Shown here piece after piece: positions 33,397 to 43,187 of a DNA stretch of 64,000 bases. This DNA comes from Kluyvera genomosp. 3. GTDB taxonomy: Bacteria > Pseudomonadota > Gammaproteobacteria > Enterobacterales > Enterobacteriaceae. Location of the stretch: assembly GCA_002211745.1 (NCBI GenBank), contig CP022114.1, forward strand, positions 2,326,645 to 2,390,644. Reading direction: 5' to 3'. The notes beneath the pieces were generated by a model. It did no database searches, had not been told where the DNA came from, and worked only from the letters and a program-made list of their open reading frames with translations. The translations under genes were made by a program, and so were the position numbers. Numbering within the stretch: the stretch's first letter is position 1; each line of letters opens with the position of its first letter.

Positions 33397-34420
33397 CTAT
33401 TTACTGAGATCGCTGAGCAAAATAGCGATGCTTTTACCGCCCTCGGTCTGCTCCAGCGCGATTTTCACGATAATGGTGAGCGGCACGGACAGCAGCATAC
33501 CGACCGGACCCAGCAGCCAGCCCCAGAATATTAACGATAAGAACACCACCAGCGTGGAGAGCCCCAGGCCGCGCCCCATGATGCGGGCTCGAGAATGTTG
33601 CCAAAGACGAGATTTATCACCAGATACCCCGCAAGTACGATCAGCGCATCGTAAAAGCCGCTAAAGACCAGAACCTGCAAAATAGGGGGATCGCCGCCAG
33701 CACCGAGCCGATATTCGGAATATAGTTGAGCGCAAAGGCCAGCAGCCCCAGATAAAGGCAAAACGGACGCCCAGCAGCTCCAGCATGCCCATACAACCAG
33801 ACCGTTACCAGGCTAATCGCCGTCTTCAGCACCAGATAGTGCGATACGCTGTCCAGCCCTCGCTGAATCGCCGCCATTCCTTCTACCGGACGGGACATGA
33901 CCTGCTGAAGTTTCGCCGGTAGCTGTGGCACTTCCAGCAGCATAAACACCACCGTCAGCAGCAGCAGAAAAATGGACGACATCGCGTTCGAGAGCTGGGT
34001 CAGTAGCCGTGAAACCAATGTCATGGCGGCATTGGGTCAATGTATTTAATCAGTTCTTCAGGGCTGACGCTGATACCAAATCGCTGCATCCACGGCTGCA
34101 GATTATAGATCGGTACCGCCAGTGACGAGCGGTACTGAGGCAGCGTGCGCGTCAGTTCGTTGAGTGATGTGCCGAGTGAGGCCAGTAATAGTACGGCCAG
34201 CAGAATAATCACGACAATCAGTAGCGAGATGCCGAGCACGCGCGGTACGCGGCAGCGCACCAATAGCTGAACAACCGGGTTGAGCACCACGGCGATAAAC
34301 AGCGCCAGCACGAAGGGACGATGATCTCCGCAGCAAAACGGATCCCCGTCAGAATGATAACCAGCATGCCGAGCATGATGACGATTTTAATCCATTAAGC
34401 GTGATGATCGGCCTGGACAT
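33397..34420 (-). CDS. tqsA: AI-2 exporter TqsA (AI-2E/PerM family)
   Basis: Membrane protein reported to export autoinducer-2 in E. coli and affect biofilms. The sequence matches E. coli TqsA (YdgG): RPIITLNG at the start, [91 protein letters not shown]. About 344 residues after repair. Around eight deletions, near 34388, 34317, 34026, 33806, 33785, 33755, 33686 and 33591; three (33806-33755) cancel in frame. AGGAG precedes ATG 34420. Confidence 0.92.
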
Positions 34421-34588
34421 GATAGCTCCTGCTATAAACTCTGCTGATTATGATAATTGCGAATTGGCTTATAATAAATGAATGTACATCAAACAACATC
34501 CGTAAAGATTTGAAAACATTTTGAGATACTTTGACAACTGTGTTAGAAATTAGCTGTGTTTAACTACTGAGGACAATTTTAATCCGCA

Positions 34589-34723
34589 ATGATGAGAAGC
34601 AATACCGCGGATAATTGTAATTTTATGGACAATATGTTCAGGACGTACATTTCTACTCAATTCACTGTTTTCCCTTCTTTTTCTGCCTTCTGCGGTGAGC
34701 CCCACTGGCGCAACGCGCTGTAG
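34589..34723 (+). CDS. mdtU: Upstream ORF in the mdtJI leader, resembling mdtU
   Basis: An open frame of 44 codons (MMRSNTADNCNFMDNMFRTY... ending HWRNAL) sits 98-232 bases before mdtJ. Internal ATGs at 34625 and 34634 would give 32- and 29-residue forms. In E. coli the mdtJI leader is known to encode a small peptide, MdtU, through which spermidine controls mdtJI. Position, size and absence of indels fit that role; identity is inferred and the true start is uncertain because no good ribosome-binding site is obvious. Confidence 0.6.
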   Translation: MMRSNTADNCNFMDNMFRTYISTQFTVFPSFSAFCGEPHWRNAL

Positions 34724-34820
34724 TCCTTTTCTTCGTTTGAGCTAAATTTTAATCATTTTATTTCGGTTTGCGCCACGTCGCGAACTGCAACGGATTATAT
34801 TCTCATGCAGGAGAAGGACC

Positions 34821-35189
34821 ATGTTTTACTGGATTTTATTAGCCCTGGCTATTGTGGCCGAAATTACAGGTACGCTGTCTATGAAATGGGCAAGCGTAAG
34901 CGATGGTAATACCGGCTTTATTTTAATGCTGGTGATGATCTCACTGTCTTATATTTTTCTTTCGTTCGCGGTTAAGAAAATCGCCCTCGGTGTCGCCTAC
35001 GCGCTTTGGGAAGGTATCGGTATTGTGCTGATTACGCTTTTCAGCGTCCTGGTCTTTGACGAAAGTCTGACGGTGATGAAAGCGGCGGGTCTGGCAACGC
35101 TTATCGCCGGGATTGTGTTGATCAAATCGGGTACGCGTAAAGCGCCGAAGAAAAGCGTTATGATCAATAACGAGGTGAATCATGCTTAA
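34821..35189 (+). CDS. mdtJ: Spermidine exporter subunit MdtJ (SMR family)
   Basis: Four-helix small multidrug resistance protein, 122 residues, intact. It starts [29 protein letters not shown], with the SMR Glu in helix 1. MdtJ and MdtI form a heteromeric pump that excretes spermidine. GGAGAAGGACC precedes the ATG and the 3' end overlaps mdtI by eight bases. The 400-base leader upstream carries the mdtU-like frame. Confidence 0.95.
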   Translation: MFYWILLALAIVAEITGTLSMKWASVSDGNTGFILMLVMISLSYIFLSFAVKKIALGVAYALWEGIGIVLITLFSVLVFDESLTVMKAAGLATLIAGIVLIKSGTRKAPKKSVMINNEVNHA

Positions 35190-35509
35190 GTTCGAATTGA
35201 TTCATGGCCTCTGGCTGGCAGGTTCCATCGTACTTGAAATTGTCGCTAATATTTTCCTGAAGTTCTCTGACGGTTTCCGTAACAAACTGTACGGACTCCT
35301 CTCTCTGGCCGCCGTGCTGGCCGCGTTTAGCGCCTTGTCGCAGGCGGTGAAGGGCATTGACCTGTCGGTTGCCTACGCAATCTGGGGGGCTTCGGCGTAG
35401 CGGCCACTCTGGCGGCGGGTGGATCCTCTTTGGTCAGCGCCTGAATAATAAGGGCTGGTTTGGACTTGGCCTGCTGTTGATCGGTATGGTGATGATTAAA
35501 CTCGCTTGA
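35182..35509 (+). CDS. mdtI: Spermidine exporter subunit MdtI (SMR family)
   Basis: Partner of MdtJ, 109 residues after repair. [35 protein letters not shown] and [22 protein letters not shown] are conserved, with the helix-1 Glu at about residue 19. G deletions near 35387 (tggggggc) and 35416 (gcggggtgg) split it. Repaired C-terminus ends GMVMIKLA. Confidence 0.93.
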
Positions 35510-35600
35510 TGTGATAGCTGCCCGGGAAATCGGGCAGCGAAATTCATGGCCTGTATTACGCTTGTAACAAAGGGTTTGCTTTGTGACTGCGAGGGTGGGC

Positions 35601-37754
35601 ATGTTTAATCCGTCACGCTGGCGTAATATTGCCACGGCCAGAACGCTGTTCGTGATGATCTTTTTAGCAGGCGTTGGCCTGATCTTTTCTATTATTTCAC
35701 TGCTTTACCTGTCGCAGAATTTAATCAGTAGCAAAACTAACGATATTGATGCCCGCCGTTCCGCACTTTCTGTTGATGGGCCCTTCAGACATCCATTAAC
35801 CGCATGCTCTCACTCGTTACCGACAACTCTATCTGGGACGACGCCGTCCGTCAGGTTTATGCGCCGCAGCTGGACACCACGTGGCTGTATAATACCTGGG
35901 GGCAGGCTTCAAAATCAATAATCTCTACGATGGCACATTTGTCCTGGATGAAAACTATCGTGTTCTCTGGGCTCGTTTCATAGCTCATCGTTTAATGAAC
36001 ATAATCTCGATTTCTTTGGTGAGGGCTGGAAGCGCTTATTAGCCAAAATGAGGATGCGCTGCGTCGGGGAGCAATGTTTTTGCCGGCATAACCCAGACGC
36101 GAGCGGGATTGCCTTTGTCGGGATCGGGCTGATTCGCCCTATGGTTGGACGTTTACAGGTGTACGACGCGACGCGGCGTTATCTGGTGATCACCCGGCAT
36201 ATCAATCCTGGCTTACTCAACAATCTGGGAAATACATTCCAGATTGAAAAACTGACGTTGGGTACTGCGCCACAGAACCAATACAACATTCCGGTGCGAA
36301 CCTCTGGGGGAAGGTGGTGGGTTGGCTTGACTGGCAGCTCAGGCAGCCGGGGCTGAGGCTGCCAGCGCCGCATCACCGCAAATTCGTGAAATTGTGCTGC
36401 TTGCGACCGGGTTAATTCTGCTGTTTATTCTGCTGAGCAGCTTAGGCTTGTGGAAGCTGGCGCGCGGGAACGTCAGGCGCGAGAAATTGCGTTGACCGAC
36501 TGGTTGAGCCATCTGCCCAACCGCCGTGCGCTGATTGAACAGCTGGAGCGCATCAGCCAGCGTGGCGATCGCGACGTGAAAACGGTGGTGTTTATCGATC
36601 TTGATGGCTTTAAAGATGTTAATGACATTCATGGCCATGATGTCGGCGATATTCTGATTATTCGTATCGCCGCCATGCTACAAACGCTGGTGCCTGGCGG
36701 CGGAATGCTGGCGCGCATGGGAGGCGATGAGTTTGCGATGACCGTGGCGGTGAGCACTCAGAAGCGCGCGCGGCAGCCTTTGCGGAAAGCGTGCTGGATT
36801 ACCTTAATGCGCCAATCCGTATCGATGGCCGTACGTTGCACATCAGCGCCAGCATAGGCATCGCCAGCGGAAAATTGCAGCTGAGCTCCAGCTCCGAGCT
36901 TTTCCGCCAGGCAGATATCGCCATGTATCACTCGAAGATCACCGGCAAAGGGCGCATTACCCACTATGACGCTGAACTTAACAGCGCGCGCGAATACCAG
37001 GTCGCTATCGAGAATGACATTCGCCACGGGCTGGAAAACAATGAGTTTGAAGTCTGGTATCAGCCGATCGTCTGCGCGCGGACGCAGGTGATGATTGGCG
37101 TTGAAGCGCTGGTGCGCTGGCCGCGACGGAAGAAAGGCGAGCTGATGCCCGATGCGTTTATTGCTGTCGCTGAAACCAGCGGGCTTATCTATGCGCTCGG
37201 GCAGTTTGTATTGGCTCGCGCGTGTCACGATCTGCTGGCGCACAACGATCTTAAGCTCTCGGTTAATATTTCGCCGGCGCAATTCCGCGACCCTGAGTTT
37301 GAAAATAAGGTTTCCAGCGTGCTGAAATCATCTGGTTTTCCGCCGTCCAGGCTACAGCTTGAGGTTACCGAGACCTACGTGCTCGAAAAACCGGAACGCG
37401 CGCGTGCGGCAATCGCGAATCTGAAAGCGCTGGGTACCGCCGTTGCGCTGGATGATTTTGGTACCGGTTACTCCAGCATTGGCTATTTGCGGCGCTTCAA
37501 TTTCGACACCATTAAAATTGATAAATCGCTGGCCGGCTGGTGGATGACGACGATCAGGCTGCTGCTCTGGTGGGGGCACGATTCGGATTGCCAGCGCGCT
37601 AGGCATGACGGTGATTGCCGAAGGCGTCGAAACGGAGAGACAGATGAAGCTGCTGCGGTTGGCGGGTTGCGATCAGCTTCAGGGATTCTATTTCAGCGAG
37701 CCGATGCCGTTATCTTCGCTGCTGGCGTTGCGTCACCAGCAGCTTCAGAGTTAA
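35601..37754 (+). CDS. CHASE4-like membrane GGDEF-EAL protein (c-di-GMP turnover)
   Basis: About 730 residues after repair: TM1 near residues 14-38, a periplasmic CHASE4-type sensor with [14 protein letters not shown]2 near residue 270 ([16 protein letters not shown]), a GGDEF domain ([26 protein letters not shown]) and an EAL domain ([47 protein letters not shown]). Both catalytic motifs are intact, so cyclase and phosphodiesterase activity are both possible. No RxxD I-site precedes GGDEF. Around nine deletions fall near 35778, 35907, 35973, 36024, 36070, 36112, 36305, 36468, 37537 and 37576. ATG 35601 follows GAGGGTG. Confidence 0.82.
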
Positions 37755-38574
37755 TTGTCGGCGGCGAGCGCTTCCAGCTTGTCGCGAAAACCGGTGACGG
37801 CGATGGCGCGGTTGTCGGCACGCCAGCGATCTTTGGCCGCCGGTGCTGAGCTTTGTACTGCAATCAGTTGCCAGCCGGCGTCGGTTTTCAACAGCAGCGG
37901 TGAGCCGCTATCACCCGGCAGCGTATCGCACTGATGGGAAAGCACCGACGCCTGCGCCCAGCCGGTGACGGTACAATCTTCATGACTGTACAGTGAATCC
38001 AGATGATCGACTGGGTAACCGGACTGCGTCACTTTGCGCCCGGCGGCTTTCAACGCGGCGGTCAGTTCGGCTTTGTCGCCGGTAAACAGCGGCAGTGGCG
38101 TAATACCTGAAGGGGGTAGCGAAGGACGATCAGGCCGAAATCCCATGGTGCCGCTGAAGACGGCACAATCCAACCGTCGCCGTCGGGCTTCAGTCGTTTG
38201 CCCAGCGAAGGGTCAACCCGTCCCTCAATGCCATGAATCTCATAGCGCCAGCTGCCCTTTTGCGACACAAAGCGCAGGGCTACCGCTTTATCCAGCTTGC
38301 CACCAGGCGGTTCCAGCAGACAGTGTCCGGCGGTTAAGGCCAGATGGGGAGAAATCAGCGTCGCGGTACACAGATTGCCGCTGGCGGTTTCAAGTTGCCC
38401 GATGGCGTCCCACGGTTCTTGCGCCGGATGGCTGACAAGGACGCGATCGTCCTGACCAAAAAACAGGGTTTTAATATCTTTTGCGCTAATGCCGCTATCA
38501 CTGTCATCAGCATGAGTTATTAAAGGCAGAACGGATAACGATCCCAGTAAACAACACACAAAGGCTGTACGCAT
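37751..38574 (-). CDS. ydgD: YdgD, exported trypsin-like serine protease homolog
   Basis: Signal peptide [23 protein letters not shown], then a chymotrypsin-fold domain of about 250 residues with the catalytic His in LTAGHCLL, the Asp in [10 protein letters not shown] and the Ser in [11 protein letters not shown]. All three triad residues are visible, so it should be an active periplasmic or secreted protease; the substrate is unknown. One base is missing near 38115 ([12 protein letters not shown]). It converges with the GGDEF-EAL gene, overlapping four bases. Confidence 0.9.
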
Positions 38575-38675
38575 ATCACTCTCGGATGGGGCAATTATGA
38601 TTATAAAAACTAAACCCAGTGAGACTACTATAGACGGGAGACATGAAAAGTGGGAGTAAAATCAGCGAACTACAT

Positions 38676-38759
38676 TCAGTAAAAGAAGAACTGAGTCGCG
38701 ATAAGCGCGCAAACGATCAGTAATGCCAGGATGAGCTCGAAACGATAACGCCGCAACAT
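38676..38759 (-). CDS. ydgU: Small membrane protein YdgU, 27 aa
   Basis: A 27-residue single-helix protein starting MLRRYRFELILALLIVCALI and ending FFFY. E. coli YdgU has the same length, the same RYRFE start and the same place downstream of asr. It lies just after the asr terminator, so it is probably expressed by read-through of asr transcripts under acid stress. No function is known. Confidence 0.85.
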   Translation of the reverse strand: MLRRYRFELILALLIVCALIATQFFFY

Positions 38760-38773
38760 GGTTGGCTCCCGGG

Positions 38774-38801
38774 AAAAAATCGGCGCTGAAGTAGCGCCGA
38801 T
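38774..38801 (-). terminator. Terminator between asr and ydgU
   Basis: ATCGGCGCT (38779-38787) and AGCGCCGAT (38793-38801); on the minus strand the stem is followed by TTTTTT. A second stem, AATCGGCGCG (38879-38888) with CGCGCCGATT (38894-38903), lies nearer to the asr stop and lacks a T-run. Confidence 0.75.
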
Positions 38802-38912
38802 ACGGATAATTGATCGCCTCAGGCAGCAGGGCTAACACCGGCGTCGGGGCGACGCTACGTGATGCACCTGTCTGCCTGAATCGGCGCGCAGAACGCGCCG
38901 ATTGCGTAGTCA

Positions 38913-39332
38913 TTAAGCTGCTGGTTGTGCTGCTGGTTTAGCGGCTTCGTGTTTTACTGCTTTTTTGTGTTTTTTAGCAGCCTGCGCCTTCTGCGCTACA
39001 GCCGGTTTAGCTGCTGCTTTTTTGTGTTTTTTAGCGGCCTGCGCTTTCTGCTCTACAGCCGGTTTAGTGGCTGCTTTTTTGTGTTTTTTAGCAGCCTGGG
39101 CTTTCTGTTCTACAGCCGGTTTAGCCGCTGCTTTCTTGTGTTTTTTGGCAGCCTGCGCTTTCTGTGCCGGTGCTGCTTTTTTGTGTTTCTTGTGATGAGT
39201 GGTTTTTGCCGGAGCCGCGTGAGTGGCGGTCGCAGTAGCAGCCGGAGCCGGCGTAGCCGTCGCGTCAGCAGCGAAAGCAGCAGAAGACAGACCCATAGCA
39301 GCGGCAACAACCAGAGCTAATACTTTTTTCAT
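38913..39332 (-). CDS. asr: Acid shock protein Asr with four tandem 19-residue repeats
   Basis: Asr is an exported, highly basic, intrinsically disordered protein induced by acid that is thought to buffer or chaperone in the periplasm. Signal peptide [21 protein letters not shown]. The mature part is mostly Lys, Ala, His and Gln with four copies of a unit beginning [13 protein letters not shown]. Length is 139 residues against about 102 in E. coli K-12, explained by the extra repeats. The frame has no indel. ATG 39332 is used; an in-frame ATG at 39338 is possible. Confidence 0.95.
   Translation of the reverse strand: MKKVLALVVAAAMGLSSAAFAADATATPAPAATATATHAAPAKTTHHKKHKKAAPAQKAQAAKKHKKAAAKPAVEQKAQAAKKHKKAATKPAVEQKAQAAKKHKKAAAKPAVAQKAQAAKKHKKAVKHEAAKPAAQPAA
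38995..39175. repeat. Tandem 57-bp repeats within asr
   Basis: Three near-identical 57-bp units and a diverged fourth encode [13 protein letters not shown](A/T)KPAV(E/A). The number of copies is likely variable between strains. Confidence 0.85.
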
Positions 39333-39499
39333 TCTCATACCCTCGAATTGGTTTTTTCATTCAACCCACTGCGGGCCGTTGAAAGAACTATACCTACGGG
39401 CTATCGGTCTTTCCGTGAGTGATTGGTATCGGCGTGTAACGTAATGTACGAGAGGTGTTGCACAAATGTACAGGGCGATGGGTCTTCGCCCTCACGAGG

Positions 39500-40691
39500 T
39501 TAGTTCGCGCAAGGCGTGCGGCTGGCGCGTTGCATCAGGTAAACACGCAGAATAAGCGCGAAGGCCATTGCCACGACCACAGCAGCCAGCAGGTAAATGC
39601 TGTCCAGACCCTGATAGCCTGCAATCCAGCCCGCGACAGGCCGGTAATGCCAAGTGCCAAATCCAGGAAGGCGGAATAGGTGCCCAGCGCGGTCCCCTGG
39701 TTTTGTTCTTCCACCTGCTTGACCGCTTCGACGCCCAGCGCCGGGAAGACCAGAGAGAAACCGGAGCCAGTCAGGAAGGCGCCCAGCCCGGCGATCCAGG
39801 CATTCGGGCAAACCAGATAATCAGCAGCCCAGGCATTCAAAAACGTAGCAGACCAGCGATACGCGAATGCCGCCAAACCGGGTGATGGTGTTACCCAGCA
39901 CCAGACGAATACAGATAAAGCCAATACTGAACAGTGAGAGCGTGAAGGCGGCACCTTGCCAGCCGTGCGCGGAGAAGTAGAGCGTGATAAATGTCGCAAT
40001 CACCCCGAAGCCTACTGTACCCAGCCCAAGACCCAAACCGTACGGCCAGATTTTGCGCGCCACGACGTGGAAAGGCGCTCGGATGCCCGCGCTGACGCTG
40101 ACGTCAGCACGAGTACGGGCAAAGAGCAGGCCAATAACGGCGATAATCACAATCAGCGCCGCGAAGCCGCTGATGCCAAACGCGCTATTGAGCATCACAC
40201 CCAACGGCGCACCGGCGGCCATGGCGACATAGGTAGCGACCCCGTTCCAGGAAATGACGCGGGAAGTGTGGATCGCGCCGACGGTTTTAATCCCCCACAG
40301 CGTGGAGCCGGTAGAGGTAAAGCTCTCGCCTACACCAAGGAACACGCGGCCGACCAGCAGCAGAACGACCGCCAGAATGGGGCTGGCGTGCGCGGCCGCG
40401 GCGGCGAGCGTGAACAGGCCGCTCATCATGCAGCAGATAATCCCCAGGCTGACAACCTTCTTCGGCCCCAGATATCGGTATAGCGCCCGGCGTGGGGCGG
40501 CTGACGAGAGTGGAAATGTATTGCAGGCTAATCACCGCGCCGGCGACCAGCGTGCTGTAGCCGAGATCGTAGTGGATGAATCCGGGGAGTACCGCCAGCG
40601 GCAGGCCGATGGAGAGGTAACAAATACAGGTGAAAACCACGATCGAAATAATGCGTAGATTAAGCTGGGTATTGCTGGTGTAGGTAGTCAT
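39500..40691 (-). CDS. MFS transporter, YhhS/YfcJ-like (UPF0226)
   Basis: Twelve-helix MFS protein of about 398 residues. [70 protein letters not shown] and [17 protein letters not shown] resemble YhhS and YfcJ, a family linked to drug and sugar efflux. It appears to be an extra paralogue at this position relative to E. coli. Deletions near 40500, 40478, 39830 and 39634. ATG 40691 is chosen over ATG 40724 by alignment to YhhS. Confidence 0.83.
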
Positions 40692-41120
40692 AACACGGAA
40701 CAGGAAAGACAAAAGTGGGGGCATTATAGAACCTGTCGGTATTCTCTTGAAGTTATTAGGATTTCATGCGCACGAATAATCACAAGGGGGACGTCTGAAC
40801 GCAGCCGTGCTGGGGTTGCGGAAAGCCTGGCGACAATCCACACCATCTTATCGAGAATGGCTTCGGCGGTACCGGCACGAAGGGAGGCAAACCGACGGTA
40901 CCGCAAATGGCGTGGATAGCGCGATTGCAAGGGCAGGATACCGAGAGGAAGTGTGTTATGGGGTTGGTGAAGCGATAGCGGTGATTACAGATTACTCGGG
41001 CTCTTCAATTGATGAATTGAACGTTCATACAAACATTAAGATAACCTTAAGAAAATCGCATTCAATGTTAATGGATTAAATTTCTTAAAAGCTACTATCA
41101 GTAATTCATTATTAACTTGA
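40692..41120. other. 429-base gap without a recognisable gene
   Basis: Between the MFS gene and the membrane protein at 41121. Short frames exist on both strands but none resembles a protein family, has a signal or has a good ribosome-binding site. The last 120 bases are AT-rich and could contain the promoter of the gene at 41121. Confidence 0.5.
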
Positions 41121-41768
41121 ATGATTTGTATGAAATTCGATACGCATTTACCCTTTTCTGTTGTTGCTATGGCGGTTCTGTCGTTGTTATTTCCGTTTGC
41201 CGCAGACTGGCATCTACCGTTGCTTGGCGGTGCCTTAGTGACGCAGATTGAAAACGCTCAGGCGCTATGGCTGCTGTTTGGCGCGTTGTTTACCGCTTGG
41301 TATATCAAACCGCTTTCGAGGCCTGAAGGAGAAAAACAGTTCTGGATGTGGGCCGTGCTGTGGTGGATGGTGTTGCTAGGACGAAGTACGAGTTGGGGGC
41401 GGGCTTACTTTCCGGAGCAACCTCATCTTGTGTTTAGAGTGATTTCCGTCACTCTGATCGGAGGTTTAGCGCTTTCTCTGTTATCCGGGCCATTACGTAA
41501 GGACATCGTCCGCAGGGTTAAGGAAGTGACAATGCCGGTATGGTTGCTGGCTGTTACTATTTGTACGTTTATCATTTCCGATACCATTGAGCACCATCGT
41601 CTGCTGGCACCGTTGTTTGTTCATAATCCTCAATATGCTGACCTTATGGAAGAGTTGTATGAAATTCCATTTATGGTAGGGCTGTTGCTTGTTACGTACT
41701 ATTTTATGAAAACGGATAAGTACTCCGACCAGCTTTTCCGGCTAAATATCAGTATGGACTGTAAATAG
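41121..41768 (+). CDS. Six-helix inner-membrane protein, unknown
   Basis: About 213-216 residues with roughly six hydrophobic segments (VVAMAVLSLLFPFAA, ALWLLFGALFTAWYI, FWMWAVLWWMVLLG, VISVTLIGGLALSLLSG, VWLLAVTICTFIISDTIEHH, FMVGLLLVTYYFM). The D-T-IEHHR motif in the fifth segment is notable, with paired His. ATG 41130 is an alternative start. The frame is intact. AT content is higher than in its neighbours and I know no E. coli K-12 counterpart here, which suggests lineage-specific acquisition. Function is not assigned. Confidence 0.7.
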   Translation: MICMKFDTHLPFSVVAMAVLSLLFPFAADWHLPLLGGALVTQIENAQALWLLFGALFTAWYIKPLSRPEGEKQFWMWAVLWWMVLLGRSTSWGRAYFPEQPHLVFRVISVTLIGGLALSLLSGPLRKDIVRRVKEVTMPVWLLAVTICTFIISDTIEHHRLLAPLFVHNPQYADLMEELYEIPFMVGLLLVTYYFMKTDKYSDQLFRLNISMDCK

Positions 41769-41805
41769 AAAATGCCTCGGCGTTTAGGGCGCTGCGGCAT
41801 TTTTT
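41769..41805. terminator. Bidirectional terminator between the membrane protein and ynfM
   Basis: AAAATGCC (41769-41776) pairs with GGCATTTT (41796-41803) around an inner CG-rich stem; flanked by A and T runs, between convergent genes. Confidence 0.8.
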
Positions 41806-41824
41806 AGCCTGTTCTTAATTGAGT

Positions 41825-43071
41825 TTAGCGTAAGCGCTTATGCAGCAAATAGCCGATCAGCAGTGCGCCTACCAGCAGCAGGGCAATAAATGCCCCCACG
41901 CCGTTCCAGCCATATCTATGCCAGAAGACGCCGCGAGCGTCCCGGCAATACTTGAGCCGAGATAGTAGCTAAAAAGATACAGCGACGACGCCTGACCCCT
42001 GGCGCGGCGCGCACGCGGGCCAATCCAGCTGCTGGCCACCGAGTGTGCGGCAAAGAACCCTGCGGAGAACAGCAGCATGCCGGGGAAAATCACCCACAGC
42101 GGCGAGAACAGCGTGAGCAGAAGTCCAGCAACATCACGCCGGTGAAGAAGATCATGACCGGGCCACGACCGTAGCGGGTGGTCATTACGCCGGCTTTTGG
42201 TGAGCTCCAGGTCCCGGTCAGGTAGGCGACGGATAGCAGACCCACCACCGCCTGGTTAAGCGACCAGGGCGAGAGCATCAGGCGGTAGCCGATGTAGTTA
42301 AAGAGGGTGACGAACGCGCCCATCAGCAGAAAACCCTCGACGAACAGCAGCGGCAGGCCGCGATCGCGAAAGTGCAGGTGAACATTAATGAGTAATGATT
42401 TTGGCTTCAGCGAGCTGGGGCGGAAATGACGGGATTCCGGCAGAATGCGCCAGAACATGATGGCCGAGGCCAGCGCAAAGAGGCTGATCACCGCCAGCGC
42501 CACGCGCCAGCCGAAGAAATCGGTAAACACCCAGTGAGCAGACGTCCGCTCATCCGCCAATCGAGTTACCGCTGATATATAACCCCATCGAGAAGGCGAC
42601 GAAACTCGGATGAATTTCTTCACTGAGGTAGGTCATGCCCACCGCTGCCACGCCGCTGAGCGACAGACCAATCAGCGCGCGCATCAGTAGAATTCCATGC
42701 CAGCTGGTCATCATTGTCGACAGAAGTGAACAGCAGGAGGCCAGCAGCAATGCGGTGACCATCACCTGTTTACGCCCGATGGCATCGGAAAGCGGCCCGG
42801 TAAACAGCAGGCCAATCGCCAGCATGACGGTGGAAATTGACAGAGAAATACTGCTCCCCGCCGGAGAGATACCGAACTCATGGGAGAGCACCGGGAGAAT
42901 GGGTTGCACACAGTACAGCAGGGCAAACGTTGCCAGCCCGGCGGAGAAGAGGGCGAGCGTGACGCGAATGAAGGCCGGCGTGCCGCGGCGGATAAACGTA
43001 TTGTTGACAGTGGGGGTATCGTCGCGGACATCAATAACGGGCGTATGGTCTGCGGTAGTTGTGCGGCTCAC
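41825..43071 (-). CDS. ynfM: MFS transporter YnfM (arabinose/acidic-stress-type exporter family)
   Basis: About 417 residues, very close to E. coli YnfM: FIRVTLALFSAGLATFALLYCVQPILPVLS, SDAIGRKQVMVTALLLAS, YLSEEIHPSFVAFSMGLYISGNSIGGMSGRLL and SASSWIGPRARRARGQASSLYLFSYYLGSSIAGTL. I chose GTG 43071 (VSRTTTADH) because AAGGAT lies seven bases upstream and the E. coli protein starts at MSRTTT. Deletions near 42561, 42536, 42118 and 41935. Divergent from its LysR neighbour ynfL. Confidence 0.91.
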
Positions 43072-43187
43072 GGGAAGATCCTTGGCTAAAAACAACGAGT
43101 AATGGCGACATAGGTCACATAATCAGAGTAGGAAAATGTAAATATTCTGTCTAATATATTAATAATCTCAATTGATACTTATGAAAT

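Noticed and set aside
38995-39175. CRISPR-like repeat array
   Set aside because: Repeats are adjacent 57-bp coding units without spacers, inside asr.
38925-39320. Phe/Cys-rich open frame opposite asr
   Set aside because: It is produced by the tandem Lys/Ala repeats of asr read on the other strand.
40724-40930. 68-codon minus-strand frame in the gap before the membrane protein
   Set aside because: Arg-rich composition, no ribosome-binding site, no family resemblance.
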